NCBI RefSeq assembly: GCF_014645735.1
Contig: NZ_BMMH01000004.1
Coordinates: forward strand, 440,240-504,239
Source of the DNA: Nocardia jinanensis
Lineage (GTDB): Bacteria > Actinomycetota > Actinomycetes > Mycobacteriales > Mycobacteriaceae
Direction: 5' to 3'
DNA length: 64,000 nt
Under the pieces are notes generated by a model, which saw only the letters and a program-made list of their open reading frames with translations, was not told the origin of the DNA and made no database searches. Position 1 is the stretch's first letter. Every line of letters starts with the position of its first letter. Made by a program: the position numbers and the translations under genes. Shown piece by piece: positions 49,001 through 56,466 of the stretch.

Positions 49001-51319
49001 GCGGCCCGGTACCCAATTCTCGCGGAGTGCGGCGAAACCCACGTCCTGCTGGGTTCCGATGTAGATGGTGGGTCTGTCCGGTGTGGGTGGTGGCGGTGCC
49101 GTATCCGGGTTCATTCGCACGATATCGAATCCCAGCGGCCCCAGAACTCGGGTGAATCTGATGAATTCGCGGTTGGCGAGGGTGTCGCGGGTGGTGATCA
49201 CCTGTACTGCGCCGTGGGCCACGGCGTCGCGGGCCGCGTGGGCGACGAAGACCAGCGATTTGCCCTCACCGGCATCCATGTTCACCACGCTCTCGTGCAT
49301 CGCCGTCATCGCCGCGACCTGTGTCCAGCGCAGCACCTTGTCCTCGCCACGCCGGATCACCTCGATCAGTGCCGCGGTCGCATCGGCCGGGCTGCCGCGC
49401 AACATCTCGACCAGGGTTTCGTCGGAGGCGTTCACCAAACGTTGTGCCTCCGGGATGTCGGGTCCGGAGCGAGCCGTGTAATCCCGCAATGTCTCCTCGG
49501 CGTGCTGCCGTACCGTGTCGCCCGCTGAGGTCGTCGTATCGGCTTCATCCGGGTGCTTGCCGGCCCCGTCGACAGGGGCGGTCTGCTCCGCGGTTTCCGG
49601 TTCGCCCGCCCGGTCCGCGGCCTTCGCGGATTCCGCCGTCGGCTCCGGATCGGCGGGCTTCGGCTGCTGCGCGCCCCCGGGTTCGTCGGCGGCTACCGGC
49701 CGGTCCGGTCGCGCTTCGGGAGTTACGGGGTGCTCCGCGGTGCCGTGTGTGTCACGGTTCGTGCTGGAGCGGCCCGATTCCGAAGGGGCCGTGTCTCCTT
49801 CCGGATGGTGTGGCCGCGGACCGGCGGTATCGCTGACAGCGTGGTTCCGCAAACCCTCACCCACCGCTGCGGGATCGGCGGGATGTATCGGGCCGAGGGT
49901 GTTGACATCTGTGTGCGGGGCGCGGCTCTCCCCAGCGGCGTGCGACGACTGGATCAGTGGCGCCTTGTTGCCGGGCAGCTGTTCACCGCTGGGGTGCGTG
50001 ATGTGGTCGCCCCGGACCTGATTGACGCCGTCGGGGAGTACGGTGTCCGGACCCTGGGGCTTCGGGATACCGCTGTTGTATTCCGCGCGGACGAACGGCG
50101 CGGGTCGCGAGATCAGATCGGCCGTCGCCCGGCGGGCCGGGGCCGGATCGCTCGGGTTGTGCCCGCGGGAGCCGTGCTCGGCGACCGAGGGGGTGGATAT
50201 GTCACCGACAGAGCGGGCGTGGCGAGCAGCACCGCCGAGCGCGTCGACCGGGGGAGGGGCGTCGGAGTGCAGGGTCCCGGCGAGCGCACTGACGGTGAGG
50301 GCACCGGCGGCGAGAGCTCTGGCGGTGCGCCCGCCACCGGGGGAAGCGGCGGGAGTCGCTGCGCGGGTGGCGCTGCGGATATCGGCGGCGCCCTGTGCGG
50401 CGGCGCCGAGAAAACCACCGACCATGGCCGGAATCAGTGTTTCGCCGATGCTCTCGAGGGTGAACTCCTGGCCCACGAGCCCGACCGAGGTGCCGACGAT
50501 ACCGCCCGCGAGTCCGGCGCCGGTACCGACGAGCGCCGTGCCACCGACTTGGTAGAGCATCCGGCCGAAGCTGCTGTTCGCGCCCTCGGCCAGCGCCACT
50601 GTTTTCGGAATGATCCACCGCTCGCCGATCTTCTTGCCCGCGATCGCGCCGGCGGCACCGCCGGCCCCACCGGAGAGCGTCATCACCCGGGCGCTCGACC
50701 AGTCCATCGACTCTCGGGTGTCGTTGATCATCTGACCGGCTTGCACGAGGACGTTCATGCCGCCGACCTGCAAGCCGCCCCAGAACGCCGCGTTGCCCGC
50801 CAGTCTGAGCGTGCTGCGTTCGGCCGCGTACTTCGCGGATTGGCCGGCGAGGAAGATGACGGTCTTCCGGCTGACGACCTGCAGCGCCGTCTTCGTCGCC
50901 ATCCGCTGGATGCACATCTCGATCGCGGCGCCGGCCGGGGAGAACATGATCGCGGCGCGGAGCAGCTGCCATGCCAGGAGCACCGCGAACCCGTAGACCG
51001 TCCATTTCTGTAGCTCGGTGTTGTTCGCGTTCTCGTACAGTTGTTCGGCCAGCGAGTCGTTGCACTCGGCTTGAGATCGGAACTTCGCCGCCAGGTTTCT
51101 ATGGCTCTGTGCTGCCCCGTCACCCCCGATACTCCGGGTGGCGGCCTCGCTCTTCACCGCCTGGTCGTCGTGGTGGTCGGCGGTTGTGCGACAGTCTTCG
51201 GCCTTATCCGACCAGTACCCCGCCATGTCGCGCATCGCGGTCTCGTCGCCGCGCGGGAAATGGCCCGCCGTGCACTCGACTACCATCGGGGGCAGCCACG
51301 GTGGTAATTGCAGGCTCAT
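43028..51319 (-). CDS. Giant T7SS-type polymorphic toxin-like protein with SecA-like ATPase, sigma-4-like HTH, papain-like and MFS-like domains
   Basis: 2763 residues in one frame. 1-330: CpnT-like helical N-terminus (LPPWLPPMVVECTAGHFPRG, GDE-AM) with hydrophobic helices, a presumed secretion module. 610-1165: SecA-like motor with MDAGEGKS at 681-688, TIDEIDEAL near 775, TGASGTARGS, QGARGVDIPI and QNRAARNGDPGSVRYY. About 1600-1690: sigma-region-4-like HTH (LAPEQRQVLHHRF, LSPAETAEALNRS). 1690-1830: papain-like domain with Cys1708, His1784 and Asp1799 as candidate triad. 1920-2330: ten or so membrane helices, MFS-like, with a charged central loop. 2360-2440: a second copy of the papain-like fold without Cys/His. 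2470-2763: Pro-rich tail with two copies of a 123-residue repeat. It ends an operon with YbaB-like and WXG100-zincin genes. No immunity gene is apparent downstream. Biochemical role is inference. Confidence 0.8.
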   Translation of the reverse strand: MSLQLPPWLPPMVVECTAGHFPRGDETAMRDMAGYWSDKAEDCRTTADHHDDQAVKSEAATRSIGGDGAAQSHRNLAAKFRSQAECNDSLAEQLYENANNTELQKWTVYGFAVLLAWQLLRAAIMFSPAGAAIEMCIQRMATKTALQVVSRKTVIFLAGQSAKYAAERSTLRLAGNAAFWGGLQVGGMNVLVQAGQMINDTRESMDWSSARVMTLSGGAGGAAGAIAGKKIGERWIIPKTVALAEGANSSFGRMLYQVGGTALVGTGAGLAGGIVGTSVGLVGQEFTLESIGETLIPAMVGGFLGAAAQGAADIRSATRAATPAASPGGGRTARALAAGALTVSALAGTLHSDAPPPVDALGGAARHARSVGDISTPSVAEHGSRGHNPSDPAPARRATADLISRPAPFVRAEYNSGIPKPQGPDTVLPDGVNQVRGDHITHPSGEQLPGNKAPLIQSSHAAGESRAPHTDVNTLGPIHPADPAAVGEGLRNHAVSDTAGPRPHHPEGDTAPSESGRSSTNRDTHGTAEHPVTPEARPDRPVAADEPGGAQQPKPADPEPTAESAKAADRAGEPETAEQTAPVDGAGKHPDEADTTTSAGDTVRQHAEETLRDYTARSGPDIPEAQRLVNASDETLVEMLRGSPADATAALIEVIRRGEDKVLRWTQVAAMTAMHESVVNMDAGEGKSLVFVAHAARDAVAHGAVQVITTRDTLANREFIRFTRVLGPLGFDIVRMNPDTAPPPPTPDRPTIYIGTQQDVGFAALRENWVPGRHATIDEIDEALVHADTQYILSDGAGRPADTLVTTQVGVAHDILKKGVLTASDFGLARDRRGSAANLTEGGRQMVERRLGRGLSAGELNRLNMAAAAKWEYVENVHYIRHEIDGRERVFIIDQTTHKVLFDPETSTESRWNGGLAQAIEAEHGLVIQADPKSSKSITAQELFGREHYDKVTGASGTARGSAKQLADLLGTDVISVDRFHDSKLEVMADTISPDEAAKLRTLATDIGQMQETGRPQLILADRNDIVAHLSKLLHSDDPGRPGRVEHIAVDAKWFLEHGTRAEAELQRIFDAAGQEGKVLVINMQGARGVDIPINAVTRELGGLHVAVTGRSALSHDIDIQAQNRAARNGDPGSVRYYTSPSDNLYALTENPMVRQVVVKYVGEYGQAAGEHRVAPSVETQARLSRAENDLRGLVQPLQEEAAAQRRQAAAPAGNTSGPATRAPPADQFDDDERTQHSPATNQLPQSSAGVLSAATAGQQEPLAGKVGKWPAADTDALLRQARDGDPGATQALRRQFGSTTLQHVLTTLGWDPAQGAPAAPVQHLAHAINSAGFRAAQLDGWQTPHGRDLEGWLGEKLQNVMGDALGQLAHTQVGHFAGAQDALRRGHELTAHQLAAVGELTHAVQAQTPAASRAGPEDAAAAVRSTPSVAFPDSPVDPGATPIHNADLAVRTSSRAALFPGGLLETSISNRSTAESSAPTPWFGHTFTADPGATLLIPNTTPRPGRTQQPAQPAQVPAAGAGRAGAVDPAANTPWGRHRTHIGAAHPAAAAVARTSAPGRSVSAPRITESPPPVPNTSPAQAPPSHRATASPAAGLVLALARGTIAGQLPQRVRDALEKDPRALQDGIEQLAPEQRQVLHHRFLLGLSPAETAEALNRSTEAIRTTQYRAFLRLTELLERQVRNESSVVAQKTRGTVAEIPDYVRDCLVQSVRATHALGYDGATIPTKGADTWKALEENLDGAFTRVADSATDPVAHILDRVANSRNRIDTAVIVVDYGTNAHSFTVTTIGDRTVIFDTNIAQPATAKTSAPTDHGRIARVRTRENWEPTDSARIKSAFVLEFTPDAAGRLQPLRPDRVDGPDAAERQRRIQGTPDEAAEPAETPQPGRAAQNNGVARFLDSAPARTARTPEKANANIIRRWRSGTLNSVMNGSVIAGNGLYLSAHGASPAMLSVATMVSSAAQLAGQFAAVPLGHRFRHRETLKTLAASGFVVSAAGAAWMLSGLSGKMAMMIGAVGAYTLIDNIYTNISRLYAKWLANSRREELSAQSLALLERSIASAGGKSFSGLSNKVDWLLTSILGMTNWLNWWVLRSLPTQTRAEFKQARAELKRLAEEEKQQSGKNRKKDPTIIDGLRNLLKDHWMRWYFAATVPAVAAVTIGTTHLNQLITGQEYNMWLGGALLAAVALGITAAKPMESLLRRLSASFTLPLSYFSLALMMLMYGEYPGSFLGIFGAAFFAGMTQMANNLQFGVRWEKSVPSDSIGASTSAIMVINALAGFAGGAALNVVLSHGLRVTGWIEAAALTAAGITASVGGILTRGRNNEQPDSAESAAATNTAIRLARTFRTLSEDNSPEPDYADPKWHGKDNWKPLEATLGAPLRLLRAKGDDAVAGIQETVRTRQNGIAFAVVVTEKDGMVDGAIIANVKGAGIHFGTLLDDPDKIFVAYFTDNNKSTLEWLSPGRADEPKRNLLGRKRTQHPGGKIDNPLTEATPLPEHPGPARQQAHASTDPSPTASLSSPDQLVNSSSAFHTRHPGDNITTSPPQPWKTRRETGRTNTEPAQQPAKAETANTTTTPGQPRNETPDIENALGLPHSNRNPPPWAARPGPTVPDRPLRTQRNPDNSREPEPASRDEPSAESPAPNRPDDFLSATETQHPGAAGTTTRHPQPWKTRQETGTTNTAEQSPDRSAHPPHFKDVFDLPHRRDRYSAPWTPRPGRGVPDAAQTSHHHPEDDDRDLQPASPGEPIPTPTPWQHRQVEGP
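43282..43681 (-). repeat. Tandem 123-codon repeat in the tail of the giant gene
   Basis: A 31-bp core is present at 43282-43312 and 43651-43681, exactly 369 bp (123 codons) apart with one visible mismatch. It encodes PWKTRRETG in the first copy and PWKTRQETG in the second. Flanking blocks such as HPG, ALGLPH/VFDLPH and PWAARPG/PWTPRPG recur in the same order, so the last roughly 250 residues are two diverged copies of one unit. Confidence 0.7.
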
Positions 51320-51381
51320 CTACAGCCTCGGCCCCGTTGCTCCGAGTCCGGTCAAGGTTTTTCTACCACGCCGTCGACCGA

Positions 51382-51807
51382 TTACCGCGCTCGGTCATCG
51401 TCATCGCGGAAGAAGGCCCGGACCTCATGGACGCTGGGTGCTTCGGGCAGGAGATCGGGAAGGTCGGGAACGGCATCGGCAGCGGCGGGAGCGGTCAGGC
51501 TTTCGTGCTGTTCGCGGGCGGATCGCGCCGCGTCCTGGACCGCGTCGACAATGGCGGCGGCGAGTTGCTCAGGAGTTCTGCGCAGTGCGGTCGTCGTGAG
51601 CGTCAGGCCGGTGAGCACCCCACCGCCATCGACGACGACCTGGACCGACCGGTCCGGCGAGTCCACCTGTACGCGAATAGTCTCCAATTGCCGCAGCATC
51701 TCGGTCAGCCTTGGTCTCTGTTGCTCGTAGGTGTCGAGAAAGCTTTCGATCTGGTTGCGCAATCCGCTGTTGGCCGACCGCAAAGCCTCTTGTCTCCATC
51801 GGTCCAT
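51382..51807 (-). CDS. YbaB/EbfC-like protein of the T7SS operon
   Basis: A 141-residue protein. A long N-terminal amphipathic helix (SFLDTYEQQRPRLTEMLRQL) is followed by VDSPDRSVQVVVDGGGVLTGL and a helix LRRTPEQLAAAIVDAVQDAA. This is the helix-strand-strand-helix plan of YbaB/EbfC nucleoid-associated proteins, which dimerise and bind DNA. Its C-terminal acidic tail is not conserved in the family. A good ribosome site (AGGAAAGAGAG) precedes ATG 51807. Actinomycete ESX-substrate loci commonly encode YbaB-like proteins between a WXG100 gene and a large effector. It may act as chaperone or regulator there, not as a nucleoid protein. Confidence 0.75.
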   Translation of the reverse strand: MDRWRQEALRSANSGLRNQIESFLDTYEQQRPRLTEMLRQLETIRVQVDSPDRSVQVVVDGGGVLTGLTLTTTALRRTPEQLAAAIVDAVQDAARSAREQHESLTAPAAADAVPDLPDLLPEAPSVHEVRAFFRDDDDRAR

Positions 51808-51868
51808 ACTGATCTCTCTTTCCTGTGCGCCACTGCCCCGCAGGCTGATCCGATTGCCACCGCTCTGC

Positions 51869-53530
51869 TCACAGGTTCGTGTCGGGTAGCCTTGCCAGGG
51901 TCACCAGCAGCCGATGCAGGACCTGCTGGGGAGGTCCGGCCGATTCGCTGTTCGACTCGACGGCGGCGAACGCCTCCGCCAGCGCTTGCGTGGGGGCGAA
52001 AATACCGCGCTCGAAACAGTTTCCGCTCAGCCCGCCGCGCCATCCCTTGTAACCGCGTACCACCCGCGCGAGCGTGTCGCCCTTGCTGCCGTGCACCCGG
52101 AGATATTCGGTGATCAGCGCACGCTGGGCCTCGGTGCGGGCCCGGCACCCCCCGGAGATATCGAGCGCACCACCGAGGGCGCGCATGACCGTCGCGTAGA
52201 TCGGACGCTCCTGGTGGACGGCCGCTGTCGACTGCGGTGACGCGGCGGCCGGATCATGCGGCAGTCGGGGGTTCGTGGCGGCCGCCGTGTGCAGCACTAT
52301 CCAGAGCGCGGGAGCACCGGGGTCCGAAGCCGTGCCGCGGACTTCGGTGCGCGACGGTGCACCGGCCACGTGGGCGATCTCTATTCCGCGCAGCGGCAGG
52401 GTGTATCGGCCGAGTACGTGATCGAGGGCCGCCTCGATCTGTCGCACGGTGTGCTGGTGAAGTCCCGCGGCCTCGAAACCGCAGAGCTCGAGATTGTGGC
52501 GTGCCGCCATTTCGCGCGCGATCCGCATCGCCTCGACATCGCTCGTCTGTGGTCGTTGCACGAGGGGCCGTGCGGTTTCGCGCGCTGGTTTCCCGGCTGT
52601 GCGCTTGTCGCCCTCCGTTCGCGGCGCCGCGGGCCGGGGTGGGTAAGTCCTCGGTGGGGTGCCGCTCTGCGGTGCAGTGACCGAAGGGGAGGTGGGTGGG
52701 GATTTCGACCAGGGACTGTTCGCGAGATTTCCCGGCGAGGCCGTGCCGGTCGCGCGTCCGGCTGGTCCAACCTGTCCGGTGGGCACCGGCCTAGCGCGTG
52801 CCCCGTCAGCGGGTTTCGCGGGGGTGGCCTCCGGTGCCGGGGTGTTGACCGGTGGGGTGCCGCCGGGCGGTGCGCTCAGCCACGGGGCATCGATATCGGC
52901 GACGGGTGGTAGCGGCGCGCCGGTCTCCCCGTCGCCACCCGGGTACTGACCGGATCCGTCCGGGTCGGCGGATTCGCTCGCCCCTGGTGATGCGGTCTCG
53001 GATTCGGGGGACCGTTCGGGCGGAGAGGGCGAGTACGGTGTCCCGGTCGTCCGGGATCGACCGTCGGAGAAATGTCCGTCGTCGTCGCGCGAGCCGGCGC
53101 CGTCGGCGTGCGGATGGTACCCGGTTGCGGGAAGGCCATATTCGGGCAACGCAGCGGATGCCGGACCCCGGTAACTCGGCGGACGGGATACGCCGAGCTC
53201 TCCGGTCACCGTGGGTGAGCCCGGGTCGGCGACGTGATTCGCACCGGTGCTGTCGCTCTCGCTGTAGGCGTCCGCCGCCTCGGCGAAACCGCGTTCGGCG
53301 TTACGCAATTCGGCGACCAGGCCCGCCATACCTGCCATCGCCTGTTCGACTCCGGGGATATACGATTGCGCGAACAGCTTCCCCGGCTCGTCGTCTCCCC
53401 AGAACTCACCTTTGAGCGTGAGTTCGGCCTCGAGTTCGGCTACCATCACGGCTGTCCGGGCGGCGACCTGGTTCAGCTCCGACGACGAGGCTCGCATCGC
53501 GTCGATATCGACCCACACCGACTCGCCCAT
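51869..53530 (-). CDS. WXG100-type protein with C-terminal degenerate zincin-like domain
   Basis: A 553-residue protein. Residues 1-100 are a WXG100-like helical hairpin with the turn KGEFWGDDEPGKLFA. About 110-330 is a Pro/Ser/Gly-rich linker. About 340-550 is a globular domain resembling actinomycete zincin-type peptidase or toxin domains: LCGFEAAGLHQ, then IYATVMRALGGALDISGGCR, then FAPTQALAEAFAAVE and a final helix QVLHRLLV. Where related sequences carry HExxHALD, this one reads MRALGGALD, so the zinc-binding histidines appear lost while the distal Glu-containing helix remains. The ATG at 53530 has GAGGAGAACG upstream. First gene of the operon; likely an ESX-secreted partner of the giant protein. 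The domain identification is by pattern memory. Confidence 0.65.
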   Translation of the reverse strand: MGESVWVDIDAMRASSSELNQVAARTAVMVAELEAELTLKGEFWGDDEPGKLFAQSYIPGVEQAMAGMAGLVAELRNAERGFAEAADAYSESDSTGANHVADPGSPTVTGELGVSRPPSYRGPASAALPEYGLPATGYHPHADGAGSRDDDGHFSDGRSRTTGTPYSPSPPERSPESETASPGASESADPDGSGQYPGGDGETGAPLPPVADIDAPWLSAPPGGTPPVNTPAPEATPAKPADGARARPVPTGQVGPAGRATGTASPGNLANSPWSKSPPTSPSVTAPQSGTPPRTYPPRPAAPRTEGDKRTAGKPARETARPLVQRPQTSDVEAMRIAREMAARHNLELCGFEAAGLHQHTVRQIEAALDHVLGRYTLPLRGIEIAHVAGAPSRTEVRGTASDPGAPALWIVLHTAAATNPRLPHDPAAASPQSTAAVHQERPIYATVMRALGGALDISGGCRARTEAQRALITEYLRVHGSKGDTLARVVRGYKGWRGGLSGNCFERGIFAPTQALAEAFAAVESNSESAGPPQQVLHRLLVTLARLPDTNL

Positions 53531-53703
53531 ATCGTTCTCCTCGTGTGCTCCCGCCGCGGTAGTTCCCACCCGCCGATGTGGACGATATTGTCGGCCACCG
53601 ACATTCAGGGCGTCGATCTACGACCGCCGATATTTGACAGTTACGTGAATTTATCCCGGACGATCGGGTCGGCCGGGAGGGAACTTCCCACGGTTGGGCA
53701 CTG

Positions 53704-54315
53704 GTGGGCCCGATCCGAGTGGATCCGGCCCGCCCCCGCACGAAGTCAGGTTCGGGTAGCCGTCACTTCACGGGTGCGGCAGGCGGCTATCGGCTCGTCG
53801 CGGGGACGGCCATGCCGCCGCTGCTGGTCGACGAGGAGGAAGCCGTCGCCATAGCGGAACCGGCCGGCCTCGTGAGCATGCGCCGCCGGTGGTACCTGGT
53901 CGCCCGTGATCGGAAACGTGACACGTGGCGGGTCTTTCGGGTCGAACGCGTCGAACGGCCCCTCGCGACCGGTATCCGCTTCACCCCGCGCCCGCCGCCC
54001 GCCGCCACGTCCGCCGAGTACGTGGCCGGGCACCGAACCGATTGGGGAACACCGATGTTCCGGGTGTCGGTGACCATCGACGCGCCGGCCGGGGAGATCG
54101 CGGGCCGGCTCGGCGAGAGCCCTGGTGAACTCACCGCGCTCGATACCGGTACCTGCCGCCTCGCGGGCTCCCGCGACGATTCACCGCAATGGCCGGCGCA
54201 ACGACTGGTCGGGCTCGATGTCGATTTCCGGGTGCACGATTCGCCGGAACTGTCGGCGGCGCTGCTGGCCCTCGCGGCCCGCGCGAACGCTGCGGTCGGC
54301 GGCTCCCTCGTATGA
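53704..54315 (+). pseudogene. WYL-domain (YafY-like) regulator remnant
   Basis: Residues about 22-45 (GAAGGYRLVAGTAMPPLLVD) match the linker after the HTH of YafY/DeoR-type WYL regulators. EPAGLVSMRRRWYLVARDRK with WRVFRVERV matches the WYL domain itself. The stretch joining them in the family, roughly 100 or more residues after EEAVAIA, is missing, and so is the N-terminal HTH. The C-terminal extension looks intact. It is a remnant with two deletions, and the product should not bind DNA. It lies divergent to the WXG100 operon, whose promoter should be in 53531-53703. Confidence 0.65.
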
Positions 54316-54377
54316 CATCCGCCCCGGCGGTTCGATCGAGCGGTACGCGACGCGCGGATCGTTCGAATCGTGCAGGC

Positions 54378-55319
54378 CTACTGTGGAGCTCGACGCTGCC
54401 CGGCCGCCTCCTCCTCGATCTCGGATAGCGCTACTTCCATTCGCGTATCGTGCTTGTCCACCGTCCAGCGCTGCGCGTCGTAGAGCCCCCACCGCTCGAT
54501 ATCGAGCCGGTAGAAGCGCCGCGGACCGTCGCCTCGGAAGGATTCGACCGGCAGCGCCCAGTCCGCGCGTTCGGCGGGATCGGGGAAATTCGCCGCGTAG
54601 TAGTGCTCGTAGCATTCCGGCAGCTCGGCGGGTGAGACCTCCCGGCAGCTACCGGAGAACTGGGCGCCGTCGATCGGGAGGCCGGAGGGCGCGTCGGGTC
54701 CGGTCAGACCGGTCATGAACATGGATCCCGAAACACGCGGGTTGGCGATGATGTTCGCGGAGTGCTCGGCGGTGCGCAACGAGTACCAGATCAGGTGGAG
54801 TGGACGGTGCCGCGCGACGAAGTTCACCGTGGCCGCCCACGGTCCGTGTGGTCCGGTGGTGGCGAGGGTGACGAATCGTGCCCGGTCGAGCAGGAAGCTG
54901 CTGCGGGCCGGCGCCGACCGGGATCCCGCGGCGCCGGAATCGGATACGGCGGCGGAATCGGATCGTGCGGCGGCTCGCTGTGGCAGCGGGATCGGTAGTG
55001 GGGGGTCGGACAGGATCCGGGAGTCGAGGATGTCGTACCACTCGTCCTGACCGGTCCTCCGGCTCTCCCATTCCGGATCGGCGGAGCGCCGGCTCACGGC
55101 GCGGCGGTACTCTCCCCATGCTGCTTCGTCGGCGAAAGTGACCTTGTGCTCCAGGCAGTGCACATTGTCGCCGATGGTGACGGTATGCCAGGTGGTGTCG
55201 AGGACCATGTCCAAGCCGTCGTAGAACCAGAGCTGCCGGTCGGCGATCCACTGCCAGAACTGCGCGAGATCGGCTCGGGCCTTCGGGGTCGGCGCGAATC
55301 GGTAGACGAGATGCAGCAT
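54378..55319 (-). CDS. FMN-binding split-barrel (PPOX-like) protein with N-terminal extension
   Basis: A 313-residue protein. The C-terminal half has the pyridoxamine-phosphate-oxidase-like barrel pattern: RFVTLATTGPHGPWAATVNF, LIWYSLRTAEHSANIIANPR, SGSMFMTG, and RRFYRLDIERWGLYD. Such proteins bind FMN, F420 or haem and often reduce or detoxify small molecules. The N-terminal about 110 residues (HLVYRFAPTPKARADLAQF, LDTTWHTVTIGDNVHCLEH) look like an EthD/antibiotic-monooxygenase-type alpha-beta barrel half, which is unusual as a fusion. The ATG at 55319 has AGGAG upstream. It lies 16 bp after the GNAT gene, so the two are probably co-transcribed. Cofactor and substrate are unknown. Confidence 0.7.
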   Translation of the reverse strand: MLHLVYRFAPTPKARADLAQFWQWIADRQLWFYDGLDMVLDTTWHTVTIGDNVHCLEHKVTFADEAAWGEYRRAVSRRSADPEWESRRTGQDEWYDILDSRILSDPPLPIPLPQRAAARSDSAAVSDSGAAGSRSAPARSSFLLDRARFVTLATTGPHGPWAATVNFVARHRPLHLIWYSLRTAEHSANIIANPRVSGSMFMTGLTGPDAPSGLPIDGAQFSGSCREVSPAELPECYEHYYAANFPDPAERADWALPVESFRGDGPRRFYRLDIERWGLYDAQRWTVDKHDTRMEVALSEIEEEAAGQRRAPQ

Positions 55320-55335
55320 CGGTACTCCTGTTCGA

Positions 55336-56466
55336 TCAATCGAGATAGCCGGACCACGCCGGGCCGAGCGCGGACTGGTGGCCGGCGAAGCGATTGTGGT
55401 ATTCGGTGGCGAATTTGCGGTTGTGGGAATCGATGCCGGCGGCGTCGGGTTCGTCTCGCAGCAGGGCGACGGCCGCGAGGGGTTCCAGAGTCGCGCCCCG
55501 GCGAACCTTCGCCTCCAGCGACGAGGTCGACAGGTGGACGCGGCGGAGCCCGGATTGCGCCGCGTAGGCGACGGGCCCGTGACAGGTGGTGAAAAAATAG
55601 GGCGAACCGGCGCGACCGGCCGATTCGTCGGCACCGAAATACCTGCCGTGCAGAGCATCTCCGTGGTGATAGCAGACGGCGGTGGTGACCAGGACGCCGT
55701 CGCGGCGGCACAGCAGCACGGCCGCGGATTCGTCGAGACCGACCTTCCGCTGCGCCTCGAACACTCGATTCATCCAGTCCACGCCACCGCCGCCGCCGTA
55801 CTTGCTCCGCACATTCGCGATGAGTGGCGCAACCTCGGCGGCGATATCGGCGGTCAGCCCGGTCCATTCGACCGTATGCCCGGCGGCGAAGAAGTCACGG
55901 ATCTCGCGCCGTCGCCGCTTCCGGTTATGAGCGCTGACGGTGCGGCTCGGGCCGGCCGTACCGTGCGGTAGTACATGCACTGTGGCGTCCGCCGAATGCA
56001 GCAGGACTCGCGCTCGCGGGTGGGCGGCGGCCAGCTCCTCGGCCGCGCCCACGGGGAGGTAGGGAACTATGACGCCGTCGTACTCGGCGGCGAGGGCGTG
56101 GTCGAGGACGACCGAGAGCAGGTGTGTCGCGGTGGGCGAGCGCGATGGACCCGTCTCGCACACCACACCGTTGCGGACCGCCCGGCGCGCTCCGGCCCAG
56201 AGCAACCGGGCCGAGGCGAGTGCGGGCAGGTCCGGAAAGAAATCGGACAGCCGGAACAGGTTCCCCTCCATCCGGTCCGGCTCCCAGAACGGCATCGCGG
56301 CGACCGACCGCCCGCTGCGGCGCACTACTACGGCGGAATGCGGGGCCGACGCTTCGTCCAAGTGCCGCAGCCATGCGTGACTGCAGAACAGGTCGCCCTC
56401 CGCGACCAGGCTGTCCCACTCGGTCGCGGTAAGCGACGAGATAGCCGTCACGGACGAACTGAACAT
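55336..56466 (-). CDS. GNAT/FemAB-like acetyltransferase
   Basis: A 376-residue protein of the double-GNAT FemAB/BioF2-like type. CSHAWLRHLDEA near the N-terminus, SAHNRKRRRREIRDFFAAGH in the middle, and AVLLCRRDGVLVTTAVCYHH followed by LEAKVRRGATLEPLA are typical of the group that transfers acyl or aminoacyl groups. I start at ATG 56466; the frame is open further upstream but in sequence unlike the family. It is upstream of, and close to, the PPOX-like gene. The acceptor, whether peptidoglycan, a small molecule or a peptide, cannot be read. Confidence 0.7.
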   Translation of the reverse strand: MFSSSVTAISSLTATEWDSLVAEGDLFCSHAWLRHLDEASAPHSAVVVRRSGRSVAAMPFWEPDRMEGNLFRLSDFFPDLPALASARLLWAGARRAVRNGVVCETGPSRSPTATHLLSVVLDHALAAEYDGVIVPYLPVGAAEELAAAHPRARVLLHSADATVHVLPHGTAGPSRTVSAHNRKRRRREIRDFFAAGHTVEWTGLTADIAAEVAPLIANVRSKYGGGGGVDWMNRVFEAQRKVGLDESAAVLLCRRDGVLVTTAVCYHHGDALHGRYFGADESAGRAGSPYFFTTCHGPVAYAAQSGLRRVHLSTSSLEAKVRRGATLEPLAAVALLRDEPDAAGIDSHNRKFATEYHNRFAGHQSALGPAWSGYLD

